Counted from the stretch's first letter, positions 33,952-43,727 are shown. The stretch is DNA of 64,000 nt from an uncultured Desulfobacteraceae bacterium (GCA_937982505.1 CALJLV010000065.1:1-64000), one strand, 5' to 3'. The notes: a model not told the origin generated them from the letters alone. Made by a program: numbers and translations.

Positions 33952-36582
33952 ATGAGCACAGCAATGAAACGCCACACGTTCTGGGGCGCCATCGCCGTCA
34001 TCTTCTGGCTGGCGGCCGTCGTGAGCGGATGCGCCGCCCCGCAGGGGGCCCCGGCCCCGGGTGCCGCCCAGCCCCAGCCCCCCCCGGCCAAGCGGATACT
34101 GGGCATCGTGGCTGAAAGCGGCCCCGAGACGGATCGGATTCGCCTCCTGGGCAATCAGGCCCTGACCTTCACCGCCGTCGGCCAGACGACCCCGCTGGGG
34201 GTGGTACTCGATTTCCCCGATACCACCCTGTCGCTGGAGGCCTTGTCCCTGGAGGCCGTGGCGCTGTCCCCGACCCTGGCCGAAGTGCGCTCCTCAGAGC
34301 AGCCCGGCGACACGACCACGGCGCGCGTCGAGATTCTAATGGATCAGGAAGCCGTCTATGAAGCGGTCCAGGACGGCAACGACGTGGTGGTCAGCTTCAC
34401 GCGTCCGGCGGCCCCGGAGACGGGCGCCGCGGCCAAGGCGGACGCCTTGCCGAAAGCCCCCCCTGCCGGCGACGCCCCCGCGGCCACCATGCTGCAGGCC
34501 ATCACCGCCCAACGCCTGGAAAACGGCGCCGAAATCCGCATCCGCGCCGACGGCCCCATCGAGGACTACGCCTCTTTTGCACTGAGCGACCCGGATCGTA
34601 TCGTTTACGATCTGTACGGACTGAAAAGTCCGTACCGCAAAGAGCAGACCATCGAAGTCAACACGCCGCGCCTGGCTAGGGTGCGTCACTACGCGGACAG
34701 GGAAAAACTGCGCGTGGTCCTGGACAGCGACGCCGAAAACTTCGGAGCCACCTCGGCTTTGCCGGTGCAGGACGGCCTCTTGATCCAGGTGGGACCGGTG
34801 GCCCGCCCTGAAGCGGCCACGGCCCTTCCCGCCGACGCCGCGGGATCCGACCTGGCCTGGGTCAACCGGATCGATTTTTCGGCCGAACCCTCGGGAAGAT
34901 CGGTGGTCACCATCGGCACCACGCGACCGGTAGCGTATGATCTGGTGCAGATTGACGAGCGCCGCCTGGAGTTGAAACTCGCCGAGGCGCAGATTCCCGG
35001 CTTCCGGCGCCGCCCCCTGGTGACGACCCGGTTCGAGAGCGCCGTGGACCGCGTGATCCCGGTCCAACACCACCGGCTCAAAGATACCGGCCTGATCACC
35101 ATCGAGCTGCGCGAGGCGGTGCCCTATACCGTAGAACGGGTCGACAACCTGATCATGGTCCACTTCGACCCCTCCGCCGTGCCGCCCCAAACGGCAGAGC
35201 TGGCCGACCCGCCCGAATGGCAGCCGGCGGCGGCCGACACGGTCCGGCGGCCCGAACGACCGGCCGTCGAGGCCGTCAGCGCCGATTCGGGGCCCTCCGC
35301 GGCGGCGGGATCGCCGGCCGCCGCAGCCGTTCTGACCGCCCCGAAAACCTTCACCGGCGAGAAGATTGCGCTGGATTTCTATGAGACCGACATCAAGAAT
35401 GTCTTTCGCATCCTGCGCGAGGTGAGCGGCAAGAACTTTGCCATCGATCAGGACGTGCGCGGAACGGTGACCCTGACCCTGGACAAGCCGGTCCCCTGGG
35501 ACCAGGTCCTGGAGCTGGTGCTCAAGATGAACCAGCTCGGGAAAACTTACGAGGGCGACATCATCCGCATCGCCACCCTCAAGACCCTGCTGCAGGAGGA
35601 AAAGCTGCGCCAGGACACCCTGGCCGAGATGCAGAAATCCCGCGAACAGCAAAAAGCCCTCGAGCCCCTGGTCACCGACTACATCGCCATCAATTACGCC
35701 ACGGTGACGGATGTTGAACAAAAGATCAAGGACCTGATCACCAAGGACTATGGGCACTACGTCGTCGACGAACGCAACAGCCAGCTCATCGTCACGGACA
35801 CGGCCCAGAAGATCAAGGAGATCCGCGAGCGCGTGGAACGGCTGGACAGGATCACCCCCCAGGTGCTCATCGAAGCGCGCATCGTGGAAGCCACCAAGAA
35901 CTTTTCACGCCAGCTGGGCACCACCTTCGGCATCGGTCCGGGCGCGGCTTCGTTCAACAGCGACACCCTGGGCGGTGACTGGAACCTCTCACTGACCTCC
36001 AACTTCCCCCAGGGAACGCCCGTGGGGTCGGGGCCGGGGATCGCCTTCGATTTTTCCCGCCTGGTGGGATCTCCGCTGGCCATCAATGCGGCCATCGACG
36101 CCGCCGAAAGCGAAGGGGAAACCAAGATCATCAGCTCGCCGCGCATCCTGACCAAGAACGATGCCGAGGCCATGATCAGCCAGGGTCTGACCACCTATCA
36201 AACCATCCTGGTGGACGGGACGCCCACCCAGGAAGAAGTGGAAATCAACCTGGAATTGAACGTCAAGCCCCTGGTGAAGCAGGACAACCGGATCAACATG
36301 ACCATCAAGGTCAAAAAGGAGGATTTCGCCGGACTGGTGGCCGGCAACGTCTCCAAATCCACCAGCGAAGCGACCACCGAGCTTCTGGTCAACGACGGCG
36401 AAACCATCGTCATCGGCGGCATTACCAAAAGCAACGATTCCCTCGCCGAGGAAGGCTTTCCCGGCTTGCGCAAGGTGCCCGTCCTGGGATGGCTGTTCAA
36501 GTCCACGGACAAGCAGACCAGCAAAAGTGAACTGATGATTTTCATCACCCCGAGAATCGTGAGCCTGGAACCGGCTCAGTGA
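33952..36582 (+). CDS. pilQ: Type IV pilus secretin PilQ
   Basis: An 876-aa outer-membrane channel protein. A signal peptide with VVSGCA may be a lipobox. Two AMIN-type peptidoglycan-binding domains (about 85-170 and 280-410), a Pro/Ala linker, an STN/N0 domain (IALDFYETDIKNVFRILREV), an N1 domain and the C-terminal secretin barrel (from about 620; ending VPVLGWLFKSTDKQTSKSEL) follow in order. GGAGAG precedes ATG 33952. Two strong hairpins follow the stop. Confidence 0.96.
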   Translation: MSTAMKRHTFWGAIAVIFWLAAVVSGCAAPQGAPAPGAAQPQPPPAKRILGIVAESGPETDRIRLLGNQALTFTAVGQTTPLGVVLDFPDTTLSLEALSLEAVALSPTLAEVRSSEQPGDTTTARVEILMDQEAVYEAVQDGNDVVVSFTRPAAPETGAAAKADALPKAPPAGDAPAATMLQAITAQRLENGAEIRIRADGPIEDYASFALSDPDRIVYDLYGLKSPYRKEQTIEVNTPRLARVRHYADREKLRVVLDSDAENFGATSALPVQDGLLIQVGPVARPEAATALPADAAGSDLAWVNRIDFSAEPSGRSVVTIGTTRPVAYDLVQIDERRLELKLAEAQIPGFRRRPLVTTRFESAVDRVIPVQHHRLKDTGLITIELREAVPYTVERVDNLIMVHFDPSAVPPQTAELADPPEWQPAAADTVRRPERPAVEAVSADSGPSAAAGSPAAAAVLTAPKTFTGEKIALDFYETDIKNVFRILREVSGKNFAIDQDVRGTVTLTLDKPVPWDQVLELVLKMNQLGKTYEGDIIRIATLKTLLQEEKLRQDTLAEMQKSREQQKALEPLVTDYIAINYATVTDVEQKIKDLITKDYGHYVVDERNSQLIVTDTAQKIKEIRERVERLDRITPQVLIEARIVEATKNFSRQLGTTFGIGPGAASFNSDTLGGDWNLSLTSNFPQGTPVGSGPGIAFDFSRLVGSPLAINAAIDAAESEGETKIISSPRILTKNDAEAMISQGLTTYQTILVDGTPTQEEVEINLELNVKPLVKQDNRINMTIKVKKEDFAGLVAGNVSKSTSEATTELLVNDGETIVIGGITKSNDSLAEEGFPGLRKVPVLGWLFKSTDKQTSKSELMIFITPRIVSLEPAQ

Positions 36583-36597
36583 CCCTCCGGGTCACTG
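36577..36597 (+). terminator. Palindromic hairpin at the pilQ stop
   Basis: A perfect 9-bp stem CAGTGACCC/GGGTCACTG with a 3-nt loop spans the pilQ stop codon. It has no T-run of its own and stands 10 bp before a longer terminator, so it may protect the pil mRNA 3' end. Confidence 0.5.
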
Positions 36598-36607
36598 GCA
36601 CAGAGTA

Positions 36608-36648
36608 CCGGCGGATGGGCCGCGATGGCCCACCCGCCGGCTGCTTTT
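36608..36648 (+). terminator. Rho-independent terminator of the pil operon
   Basis: A 14-bp stem (CCGGCGGATGGGCC against GGCCCACCCGCCGG, one A-C mismatch) with a 5-nt loop is followed by CTGC and four T. It ends the pilMNOPQ message before the convergent TPR gene. Confidence 0.8.
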
Positions 36649-36706
36649 AGGAGGGAAGGGGCTCCTGGACCGCCGGCGCCCGGGGATGGCATGGCATGGG
36701 CGGCGG

Positions 36707-37486
36707 TCAAAGCGCGTCCATGGCCGCTTTGGCCTTCTGGCCGATCGCGGACTTGGGAGATAGGTCCTGGGCCCGGCCGAACGCCTGCCGGGCGTTGGCC
36801 CTGTCGCCCAGCGCCAGGTAGGCCCGGCCTCTTTCGAAATGAATCTCGGGCAGGTCAGCGACCATGGCCGCGGTGTTCAGATGCTCCAGCGCCTCGGCGG
36901 GGCGCTGCTGGTCCAGCAGGAGGCGGCCGAGGTTCGCCAGGGTTCGGACATAGGTCGGATCCTTGGTGAAGCCTTTCTGGTAATGCTCCAAAACGGCGCG
37001 GTAGTACTTTTCCGCCAGCTGCGGCTGCCCGCTCTGGTAATAGGCCCAGGCCAGATTGGCGGCGGCGAAGTGGGGCGTGGCATAGAGCAAATCGGCTTCG
37101 ACCCGTTTCAGGTGGGCGATGGCCTGGTCGTATCGCCCCTCTTTGATCAGCACCACGGCCAGATTGTTGCGCGCCTGGGAATATCCGGGCCGCAGGGACA
37201 GGGCGTTTTCGTAGTGCCCCCGGGCCAGTTCGAGCTGCGCCAGCCCTTCGTAGGCCAGCCCCAGGAGAAACTGAACCTGGGCGTCCCGGGGCCATTTCTT
37301 TTCGGCGTCCAGCAGTTCGAACAGGGCCGCCCGCGGCTTGCTGTCCAGAATGAAGGCCTCTGCCAGGCGGATCTTGGCTTCTCGCTGGTGTTCGCTGACG
37401 GCGGGGTCCATGACACAGCCGGCGGCCAGCAGCGCCAGAACCACCGAAACCCCAAACCACCTGGACACGGATAAGGTAGGCATCAT
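36707..37486 (-). CDS. PilF/PilW-like TPR lipoprotein
   Basis: A 259-aa lipoprotein with signal peptide and lipobox LLAAGC (Cys24). It has five to six tetratricopeptide repeats of 34 residues, e.g. VQFLLGLAYEGLAQLELARG and NLAVVLIKEGRYDQAIAHLK. PilF/PilW pilotins place PilQ multimers in the outer membrane, and pilQ is the convergent neighbour, which supports that role. It starts inside the last codon of thrC and is therefore coupled to it. Confidence 0.8.
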   Translation of the reverse strand: MMPTLSVSRWFGVSVVLALLAAGCVMDPAVSEHQREAKIRLAEAFILDSKPRAALFELLDAEKKWPRDAQVQFLLGLAYEGLAQLELARGHYENALSLRPGYSQARNNLAVVLIKEGRYDQAIAHLKRVEADLLYATPHFAAANLAWAYYQSGQPQLAEKYYRAVLEHYQKGFTKDPTYVRTLANLGRLLLDQQRPAEALEHLNTAAMVADLPEIHFERGRAYLALGDRANARQAFGRAQDLSPKSAIGQKAKAAMDAL

Positions 37487-39033
37487 CTTTCCCCGTCTAA
37501 GGCCGGCCCTTCCCGGTCCTGCCGACAGCCGCGGACCGGCTCCAGCTCCAGCGCCCGGGCGATCTCCTGGCAGGTGCGGTCAACGAAACGGACAAAGTCC
37601 TCGCCGGTCAGGGGCGCTCCCGGCGCCGGCACACGCGCCAGGTCCGCCGGGCGCACCAGGGCCGGCCGGTTGATCAGGTTCGGATCCGGCACGATCCCGT
37701 ACTCGTCCGGGAATTGGCCGCGGAAGTACAGATCCTGGAATCCGCTGAACTTCAGGGCATGGGCCGTCGAATCGAGCACGGCGGTTTCGGTTTCCGAGAC
37801 GCATCCCTGGGCACGGGCCGCCACCAGCCCGGCCAGGCTCTCTCCGCCGTGGGTGCAGGCCACGTGGCCGTTGCGGTTGGCGGTGAGCTGCCAGTCCATG
37901 ATGGACTGTTCGTCCACGGCCACGAAAAAGGTGCGCTGGCCCCCGGCCACGGTGTTGTAGCGCTCCACCAGATGGACCACCCGGGGCATGGAGACCGGAT
38001 TGCCGATCATGGCCGCCTGGGCCACGCTGGGCTGGACCGTGACCGGCGCGAAGCGGCGCCGGGCCGGGTCCGGTTCCCGGTAATAGCGGTACACCGGATC
38101 GGCGTGCAGGGACTGGACCCCGATGATTTTGGGCAGGGCCGAGATCACCCCGACTTCGTGAAACTTGAGAAAGCCGCGCATCACGGCCGTGATGTTGCCG
38201 GCGTTACCGATGGGGACCACCACCACCAGATTCCGGACCGCGTAATCGAAATCCTGCGCGATCTCATAGGCATAGGACTCCTGGCCGAGAATCCGCCAGG
38301 CGTTCTTGCTGTTGAGCAGGGCCACGTTGTAGCGCTCCGACAGGGCCTCGACCACCTTCATGCAGTCGTCGAAGACCCCCGGGATCTCGAACACGGCAGC
38401 CCCGCTGCCCAGGGGCTGGCTGAGCTGCTGGGGGGTGACCTTGCCGTGGGGCAGGAGCACGGCCGATTTGACATGGGGCTGCAGGTAGGCCCCGTAGAGG
38501 GCGGCGGCGGCCGAGGTGTCCCCCGTCGACGCGCAGACGGCCAGAACCTGATCGAGCTGCCCGCTCTGAACCAGATGATGGATGTAACTCAGGGCGCTGG
38601 CCATCCCCCGGTCCTTGAATGAAGCGCTGGGATTCTGGCCGTCGTTCTTGAAGAAGAAGCGCATTCCGACCCGCTCCTGAAGGATCCGGTTGGCCTCCAC
38701 CACCGGGGTGTGCCCCTCGCCCAGGTAGACCACGGCTTCCAGGGGGATGACCGGTCCGATGAACTCGTGGTAGCGGTAGATCCCCTTGAGGGCTGGAATG
38801 GTGAGCATCTTGCGATAGTCGAAAAGCCGCTGCCAGGTGGCACCGTCCACCGCCTTCAGGGCGGCAAAGTCCTCGTCCTCGATGAGCAGCACCCCGCCGC
38901 AGGCCGGGCAGGTGTACAGGAGCCGCCGGATGCCGAAGCGCTCGGGGCATCCCAGGCAGCGGTACACCAGACGACCGCGGCATTGGGGGACCAGGGGAAG
39001 GGCCAGGGTTTCGGGAAAATCGGCGGCTTTCAT
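37483..39033 (-). CDS. thrC: Threonine synthase
   Basis: A 516-aa PLP enzyme that turns O-phosphohomoserine into threonine. PLP Lys is in PSASFKDRGM and the phosphate loop is PIGNAGNITAVM. The N-terminus has a zinc-ribbon-like CLGCPERF...CPACGG pair (about 29-50), common in the longer thrC group of deltaproteobacteria and archaea. Start at 39033 overlaps the serS stop (ATGA). A longer upstream extension lies inside serS and is not used. Confidence 0.93.
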   Translation of the reverse strand: MKAADFPETLALPLVPQCRGRLVYRCLGCPERFGIRRLLYTCPACGGVLLIEDEDFAALKAVDGATWQRLFDYRKMLTIPALKGIYRYHEFIGPVIPLEAVVYLGEGHTPVVEANRILQERVGMRFFFKNDGQNPSASFKDRGMASALSYIHHLVQSGQLDQVLAVCASTGDTSAAAALYGAYLQPHVKSAVLLPHGKVTPQQLSQPLGSGAAVFEIPGVFDDCMKVVEALSERYNVALLNSKNAWRILGQESYAYEIAQDFDYAVRNLVVVVPIGNAGNITAVMRGFLKFHEVGVISALPKIIGVQSLHADPVYRYYREPDPARRRFAPVTVQPSVAQAAMIGNPVSMPRVVHLVERYNTVAGGQRTFFVAVDEQSIMDWQLTANRNGHVACTHGGESLAGLVAARAQGCVSETETAVLDSTAHALKFSGFQDLYFRGQFPDEYGIVPDPNLINRPALVRPADLARVPAPGAPLTGEDFVRFVDRTCQEIARALELEPVRGCRQDREGPALDGER

Positions 39034-40304
39034 GGAACGATGGCCTCCATGCCCCCCATGTAGGGACGCAGGACCTCGGGGATGCGGATCGTGCCGTCGG
39101 CCTGCTGGCAGTTTTCGCAGATGGCCGCCACCGTACGGCCCACGGCCAGCCCGGAGCCGTTGAGGGTGTGGACCAGCTCGGTCCCCCGCTTGCCCTTGCG
39201 CCGAAAGCGCAGATCGGCCCGGCGGGCCTGAAAGTCTTCGAAGTTGCTGCACGAGGAGATCTCGCGGTACACCCCCTGGGCCGGCATCCAGACCTCGATG
39301 TCGTAGGTTTTGGCCGCCGAGAACCCCAGGTCCCCGGTGCACAGGGTGATCACCCGGTAGGGCAGCTCGATCCGGCGCAGGATGGTTTCGGCATCGGCCA
39401 GCAGAGAGGCCAGTTCATCATAGCTGGTTTCGGGCAGGGTCAGCTTTACCAGCTCGACCTTGTTGAACTGGTGCTGGCGGATCAGGCCCCGGGTATCCTT
39501 GCCGTGGGAGCCGGCCTCGGAGCGGAAGCAGGGGGTATGGGCGGTGAAGCGCAGGGGGAGCTGCTCCGCCTCCAGGATGCGGCCGGCATGGATGTTGGTC
39601 ACCGGCACCTCGGCGGTGGGGATCAGAAAATAGTCCCATCCTTCGAGCTTGAACAGGTCCGCCTCGAACTTGGGCAGCTGACCGGTGCCGGTCATGGTGG
39701 CGCGGTTGACCATGAAGGGCGGCAGCACCTCCAGGTATCCGTGTTCCGTGGTGTGCACATCCAGCATGAAGTTGATCAGGGCCCGCTCCAGGCGGGCGCC
39801 GGGGCCGAAGTAGAGAGGAAACCGGGAGCCGGTGAGTTTCGCGGCGGTCTCGAAGTCGAAGATCCCCAGACGGGCGCCCAGATCCCAGTGGGCCTGGGGG
39901 GCGAAATCGAAGGCGGGCACCTCGCCGACGACGCGCACCACGGGGTTGTCGGATTCGTCGCGCCCCACGGGGACGCTGGCATGGGGCAGGTTGGGGATGT
40001 TGAGGAGCATCTGGCGCAGCTGCGTCTCGGCCTCGGCCAGGGCGCCCTCGAGGTGCTTGATGGTGGCGGAGACCTCGCGCATCTCGCCCACCAGCACCCC
40101 GGCGTCCGCGCCGGTCTTTTTCAGGCCGGCGATCTCCTCGCTGACCACGTTGCGCCGGTGGCGCAGCGCCTCGACCCGCTGCAAGTCTTCGCGCCGCCGG
40201 GCCTCGAGGCCCAGGAAGGCCTCCAGATCGATGTCGGTTCCCCGATGGGCCAGCGCCTGGCGCACCCGGTCGGCGTCCTGAACGATGGTCTTGATATCCA
40301 GCAT
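39030..40304 (-). CDS. serS: Serine-tRNA ligase
   Basis: A 424-aa class II synthetase. An N-terminal coiled-coil arm (about 30-105), which holds the long arm of tRNA-Ser, precedes the catalytic domain, with motif 2 FRSEAGSHGKDTRGLIRQH and motif 3 GSGLAVGRTVAAICEN. AGGAATC precedes ATG 40304. It heads a three-gene unit with thrC and the TPR lipoprotein. Confidence 0.97.
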   Translation of the reverse strand: MLDIKTIVQDADRVRQALAHRGTDIDLEAFLGLEARRREDLQRVEALRHRRNVVSEEIAGLKKTGADAGVLVGEMREVSATIKHLEGALAEAETQLRQMLLNIPNLPHASVPVGRDESDNPVVRVVGEVPAFDFAPQAHWDLGARLGIFDFETAAKLTGSRFPLYFGPGARLERALINFMLDVHTTEHGYLEVLPPFMVNRATMTGTGQLPKFEADLFKLEGWDYFLIPTAEVPVTNIHAGRILEAEQLPLRFTAHTPCFRSEAGSHGKDTRGLIRQHQFNKVELVKLTLPETSYDELASLLADAETILRRIELPYRVITLCTGDLGFSAAKTYDIEVWMPAQGVYREISSCSNFEDFQARRADLRFRRKGKRGTELVHTLNGSGLAVGRTVAAICENCQQADGTIRIPEVLRPYMGGMEAIVP

Positions 40305-40435
40305 GACGATTCCTAGTATTTTGAGTTTTAAATCCTGTCGGATCCCTCGCAAAGAAGCGGCGGCCGGCGGGCAAGGTCTTGAAACGATTCGAAACCTTAG
40401 TATGAACGACTCATTTAGTCAATGATTATTATAAG

Positions 40436-40464
40436 TTGACTTTATTTGGCGGCTTTCGTATACT
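40436..40464 (+). promoter_or_regulatory. Sigma-70 type promoter of the cyclo-ligase gene
   Basis: TTGACT at 40436-40441 and TATACT at 40459-40464 with a 17-bp spacer, in an AT-rich patch. It lies about 60 bp before ATG 40524 and is among the best promoter matches in the window. Confidence 0.7.
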
Positions 40465-40523
40465 GGCGGCCGTCCTCGTGTGTGATGCACGACAGCCAGC
40501 GACGCCCGCCCAGGAGGCAATTG

Positions 40524-41111
40524 ATGGAGGATCATACGAGTGTTCATGCCGAACTTCGGCAGCAGGCACTGGCCGCTCTTGAGCAGCTGTCCACGGCGGA
40601 GCGCGAGGCGCGAACCCGGGCGATTGAAGCCCGCCTCTTCGATTTTGCCAATTTCCTCGAGGCGCGCATTGTGATGATGTATCTGCCGGGACCAGGAGAA
40701 GTCGATACCCGCGACATGATTCGCCGGGCCCTGGACTACAACAAGATCGTGGTGCTGCCCGAGTTCTCGCAGCAGCGCAAAGAGGTGCGGCTGCTGAAGA
40801 TCGACAATCTGGAGGCCGATCTGTGCAGCGATGCCTCCGGCCTGGCCGGGCCGGATCCCCAGCGCTGCCGCCAGGTGCCGCTGGACGTGGTCGACATCGC
40901 CATTTTACCGGCGGTGGCCCTGGACGAAAAGGGGGGGCGCATCGGCCGGGGAGACCGCTCTTTCGACCGCCTGATCCCCCTGCTGGCGGTGACCACCCGC
41001 AAGGTGGCGCTGGGTTTCGAGGAACAGATCCTGCCGCAGATACCCATGGAATCCCACGACAAGTTCGTCGACATCATCATCACCAATCAGCGGACCATCT
41101 ACAAGATTTGA
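40524..41111 (+). CDS. fau: 5-formyltetrahydrofolate cyclo-ligase
   Basis: A 195-aa enzyme of one-carbon metabolism that recycles 5-formyl-THF to 5,10-methenyl-THF with ATP. Typical features are EARLFDFANFLEARIVMMYLP..., AILPAVALDEKGGRIGRG with GDRSFDR for substrate and Mg-ATP binding, and the VALGFEEQIL strand. AGGAGG precedes ATG 40524. It is followed 42 bp later by pcm. Confidence 0.9.
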   Translation: MEDHTSVHAELRQQALAALEQLSTAEREARTRAIEARLFDFANFLEARIVMMYLPGPGEVDTRDMIRRALDYNKIVVLPEFSQQRKEVRLLKIDNLEADLCSDASGLAGPDPQRCRQVPLDVVDIAILPAVALDEKGGRIGRGDRSFDRLIPLLAVTTRKVALGFEEQILPQIPMESHDKFVDIIITNQRTIYKI

Positions 41112-41153
41112 GTGCCGTTCAAGCGGCCGCCGCCCAGCCAGACGAATGGGGTC

Positions 41154-41810
41154 ATGACCCAGGAACCGGTGAAATTCAAAAGACAGCGCGAAGAGATGGT
41201 CCGGTCCCAACTCATGGCCCGCGGCATCAGCGATGCCAAGGTGCTGGCGGCCATGGGCCGGGTGCCGCGGCACCGGTTTGTCAGCGAAGCCCTGATGGAC
41301 CAGGCCTACGGCGATTTCCCGCTGCCCATCGGTGATCAGCAGACCATCTCCCAGCCGTACATCGTGGCCCAGATGACCCAGGCGCTGGAACTGCGGCCTT
41401 CGGATCGGGTGCTCGAAATCGGCACCGGCTCCGGCTACCAGGCCGCCGTTCTGGCCGAAATCGTGGCCAAGGTCTATACCGTCGAGCGCATCTACAACCT
41501 CTATCAGCGCTGCCGCAAGCTTTTCGACGCGCTTCGCTATCACAACATCGTCATGCGCTACGCGGACGGCACCACCGGCTGGTCCGATGAGAGCCCCTTC
41601 GATGCCATCATCGTCACCGCCGGGGCCCCGGGAATCCCCGAGGTGCTGGTGCGGCAGTTGGCCTGCGGCGGGCGCATGGTCCTGCCGGTGGGGGATCCTT
41701 ACATTCAGGAACTGTGCAAACTGACCCTCACCTCCGAGGGGCTGGTGAAATCCCGGCTGGGCGGCTGCCGTTTTGTCAAGCTGGTGGGCGAGTATGGCTG
41801 GAAAGACTAG
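41154..41810 (+). CDS. pcm: Protein-L-isoaspartate O-methyltransferase
   Basis: A 218-aa repair enzyme that methylates isoaspartyl residues of aged proteins. The SAM motif is VLEIGTGSGYQAAVLAE; the substrate helix carries DQQTISQPYIVAQM. VLPVGDPYIQELCKLTL matches the C-terminal region. ATG 41154 with TGGGG upstream is preferred; a GTG at 41112 would add 14 residues. Confidence 0.95.
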   Translation: MTQEPVKFKRQREEMVRSQLMARGISDAKVLAAMGRVPRHRFVSEALMDQAYGDFPLPIGDQQTISQPYIVAQMTQALELRPSDRVLEIGTGSGYQAAVLAEIVAKVYTVERIYNLYQRCRKLFDALRYHNIVMRYADGTTGWSDESPFDAIIVTAGAPGIPEVLVRQLACGGRMVLPVGDPYIQELCKLTLTSEGLVKSRLGGCRFVKLVGEYGWKD

Positions 41811-41813
41811 CCC

Positions 41814-42803
41814 ATGACCTGGAAAGAGGCCTTTTTGGCCAGCCCGGGCCCCAGGAACGGCAAAGCGGCGCTGATCCTGGGCCTCAAGGGGCTTCTCATG
41901 GGCACCGCCGATATCATTCCGGGAGTTTCGGGCGGCACCATCGCCCTGATCACCGGAATCTACGGGCACCTGCTGGCGGCCATCAAGTCCGCCGACCTCA
42001 AGGCCCTGGGACTCCTCTTGAAGGGCGATTTCAAAGGCGCCGCGGCCCGGCTGCACCTGAGGTTCCTGCTGCCCCTGCTGCTGGGCATCGGCACCGCCAT
42101 TTTGGCCTTCGCCCGCCTGATGAGCTACCTGCTGCGGGATCACCCCATCGTCGTGTGGAGCCTCTTTTCGGGATTGGTGGCCGCCTCGGTGGTCGTGGTG
42201 GCCGCCCGGATTTCCCGCTGGCGCCTGGCGCCCGCGGCGGCCCTGGGGGCCGGATTGGGCGTCGCCTGGTGGATTGTCCACCAGGTCCCCATATCCACCC
42301 CGGAAACCTGGGACGTCATTTTTTTTTCCGGCATGCTGGCCATCTGCGCCATGATCCTGCCGGGCATCAGTGGCGCCTTCATCCTGCTGATTCTGGGCAA
42401 GTACGCCTTCATCACCGGAACCCTGAAAAACCCCTTTCTGCCCGCCAACCTGGCGGTGATCGCGGTCTTCGGCGCCGGCTGCCTGACGGGAATCCTCCTG
42501 TTTTCCCGGATCCTGCACCGCCTCCTGGACCGGCACCATGACCCCACCATGGCCTTTCTCACGGGCCTCATGGCAGGCACCCTGCCGCGCTTGTGGCCCT
42601 GGCAGGAGGCGGTGGCAACCCGCCTCATCGACGGCCAGCGCCATGTCATCGCCACCCGCAGCGCCCTTCCCGAGGAGATGGGCAGCGCCCTGCTGGCCCT
42701 GGCCTTTTTTACCGCTGGCGCCGCGGCGGTGCTGGCCATCGAGCGCCTCTCCCGGCAGCGACGGCCATCGCCTGCCGCTTGCGGTGACGCTGGCGCGGAT
42801 TAA
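41814..42803 (+). CDS. DUF368 membrane protein
   Basis: A 329-aa polytopic protein with eight or more hydrophobic segments and the family hallmark GTADIIPGVSGGTIALITGIY, repeated in part as MILPGISGAFILLILGKY. DUF368 (PopT) proteins have been linked to polyprenyl-phosphate transport across the membrane. It begins 3 bp after pcm. A run of nine T at codons for IFF (about 42319-42327) is unusual in this GC-rich sequence. Confidence 0.88.
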   Translation: MTWKEAFLASPGPRNGKAALILGLKGLLMGTADIIPGVSGGTIALITGIYGHLLAAIKSADLKALGLLLKGDFKGAAARLHLRFLLPLLLGIGTAILAFARLMSYLLRDHPIVVWSLFSGLVAASVVVVAARISRWRLAPAAALGAGLGVAWWIVHQVPISTPETWDVIFFSGMLAICAMILPGISGAFILLILGKYAFITGTLKNPFLPANLAVIAVFGAGCLTGILLFSRILHRLLDRHHDPTMAFLTGLMAGTLPRLWPWQEAVATRLIDGQRHVIATRSALPEEMGSALLALAFFTAGAAAVLAIERLSRQRRPSPAACGDAGAD

Positions 42804-42806
42804 AGG

Positions 42807-43727
42807 CTAAAGCGGCCGGCCGTGCGCGCCCGGGTCGCCCATCACATCCCGCAGGAATTGGGCGAAGATCCGCCCCAGGGGGGAAGGGGTGCGCTGGCGG
42901 TGACGGGTGAGCAGAAAGGATCGTTTCAGGACCAGCCCCTGCACCGGCAGGGCAACGAGGGTGCCCCGGGCCAGTTCTTCGGCCACCGCGATGGGCGAGA
43001 GGATCGAAACCCCGACCCCGCTCTTGATGGCCTGGATCACCGCTGCGGTATTGCCCATCTCGGCGACGATGCGAAGCTGGTCCAGGGACATTCCGGCCCG
43101 CTGCAGGCCGGCCTCCAGGGCCGCCAGGGTCCCCGACCCCGGTTCACGAACCACAAAGGGGTGATCAGCCAGTTCCGCCGGAGTGACCTGGGCATGCGCT
43201 GCCCACGGGTGGCCGGCGGGCACCACCAGACGCAATTCGTCTTCGTGCAGCGCTTCCTGCACCGCCGCCGGATCGGCGCTGCAGGACCCGATGACCCCGA
43301 TTTCCAGATCCCCGCCCAGCACTCGCTCCAGGATCTGCTGGCTGTCGGCGATTTGCAGCGAGACCTGCACCTGGGGGTACCGGCGTGTAAATCCACCGAT
43401 CACGGCCGGCAGGAGGTAGGTCCCGGGGATGGTGCTGGCCCCCACCCGCAGATGGCCGCGGGTGGCCCCCAGGTGCGCCGCCATGGCGGCCTCGGTTTCA
43501 TCGCTCAGCGCCATCAGCTTCAGGGCATAGCCCTGGAGGACGCTTCCGGCGCTGGTGGGCAGGGCCTCTTTGGCCAGACGATCGATGAGGCGGCAGCCGA
43601 AATGCCGCTCCAGGGCCTGAATGTGGCTGCTGATGGTCGGCTGGGAGAGGTGGATGGCGTGCGCCGCCCGGGAAAAGCTCCGGTGTTCAATGACCTTGCA
43701 GAAGATTCGCAGCTGCCATAGATCCAT
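42807..43727 (-). CDS. LysR-family transcriptional regulator
   Basis: A 306-aa regulator. The winged helix is in RSFSRAAHAIHLSQPTISSH near the N-terminus, followed by a linker helix and a periplasmic-binding-like effector domain (about 90-295; HPFVVREPGSGTLAALE). I recall a similar CysB-like group near selenium or sulfur genes in anaerobes, but no such gene is next to it here, so the target is unknown. It is 81 bp after coaD and converges on DUF368. Confidence 0.9.
   Translation of the reverse strand: MDLWQLRIFCKVIEHRSFSRAAHAIHLSQPTISSHIQALERHFGCRLIDRLAKEALPTSAGSVLQGYALKLMALSDETEAAMAAHLGATRGHLRVGASTIPGTYLLPAVIGGFTRRYPQVQVSLQIADSQQILERVLGGDLEIGVIGSCSADPAAVQEALHEDELRLVVPAGHPWAAHAQVTPAELADHPFVVREPGSGTLAALEAGLQRAGMSLDQLRIVAEMGNTAAVIQAIKSGVGVSILSPIAVAEELARGTLVALPVQGLVLKRSFLLTRHRQRTPSPLGRIFAQFLRDVMGDPGAHGRPL

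Noticed and set aside
39034..39342. N-terminal extension of thrC by 103 codons
   Set aside because: The extension lies inside serS and has no homology; ATG 39033 overlaps the serS stop in the usual ATGA manner.
40305..40523. 6S RNA in front of the 5-formyl-THF cyclo-ligase gene, where it lies in many proteobacteria
   Set aside because: The strong promoter leaves only about 55 nt before the start codon, too short for 6S RNA, and I see no long open-bubble hairpin.
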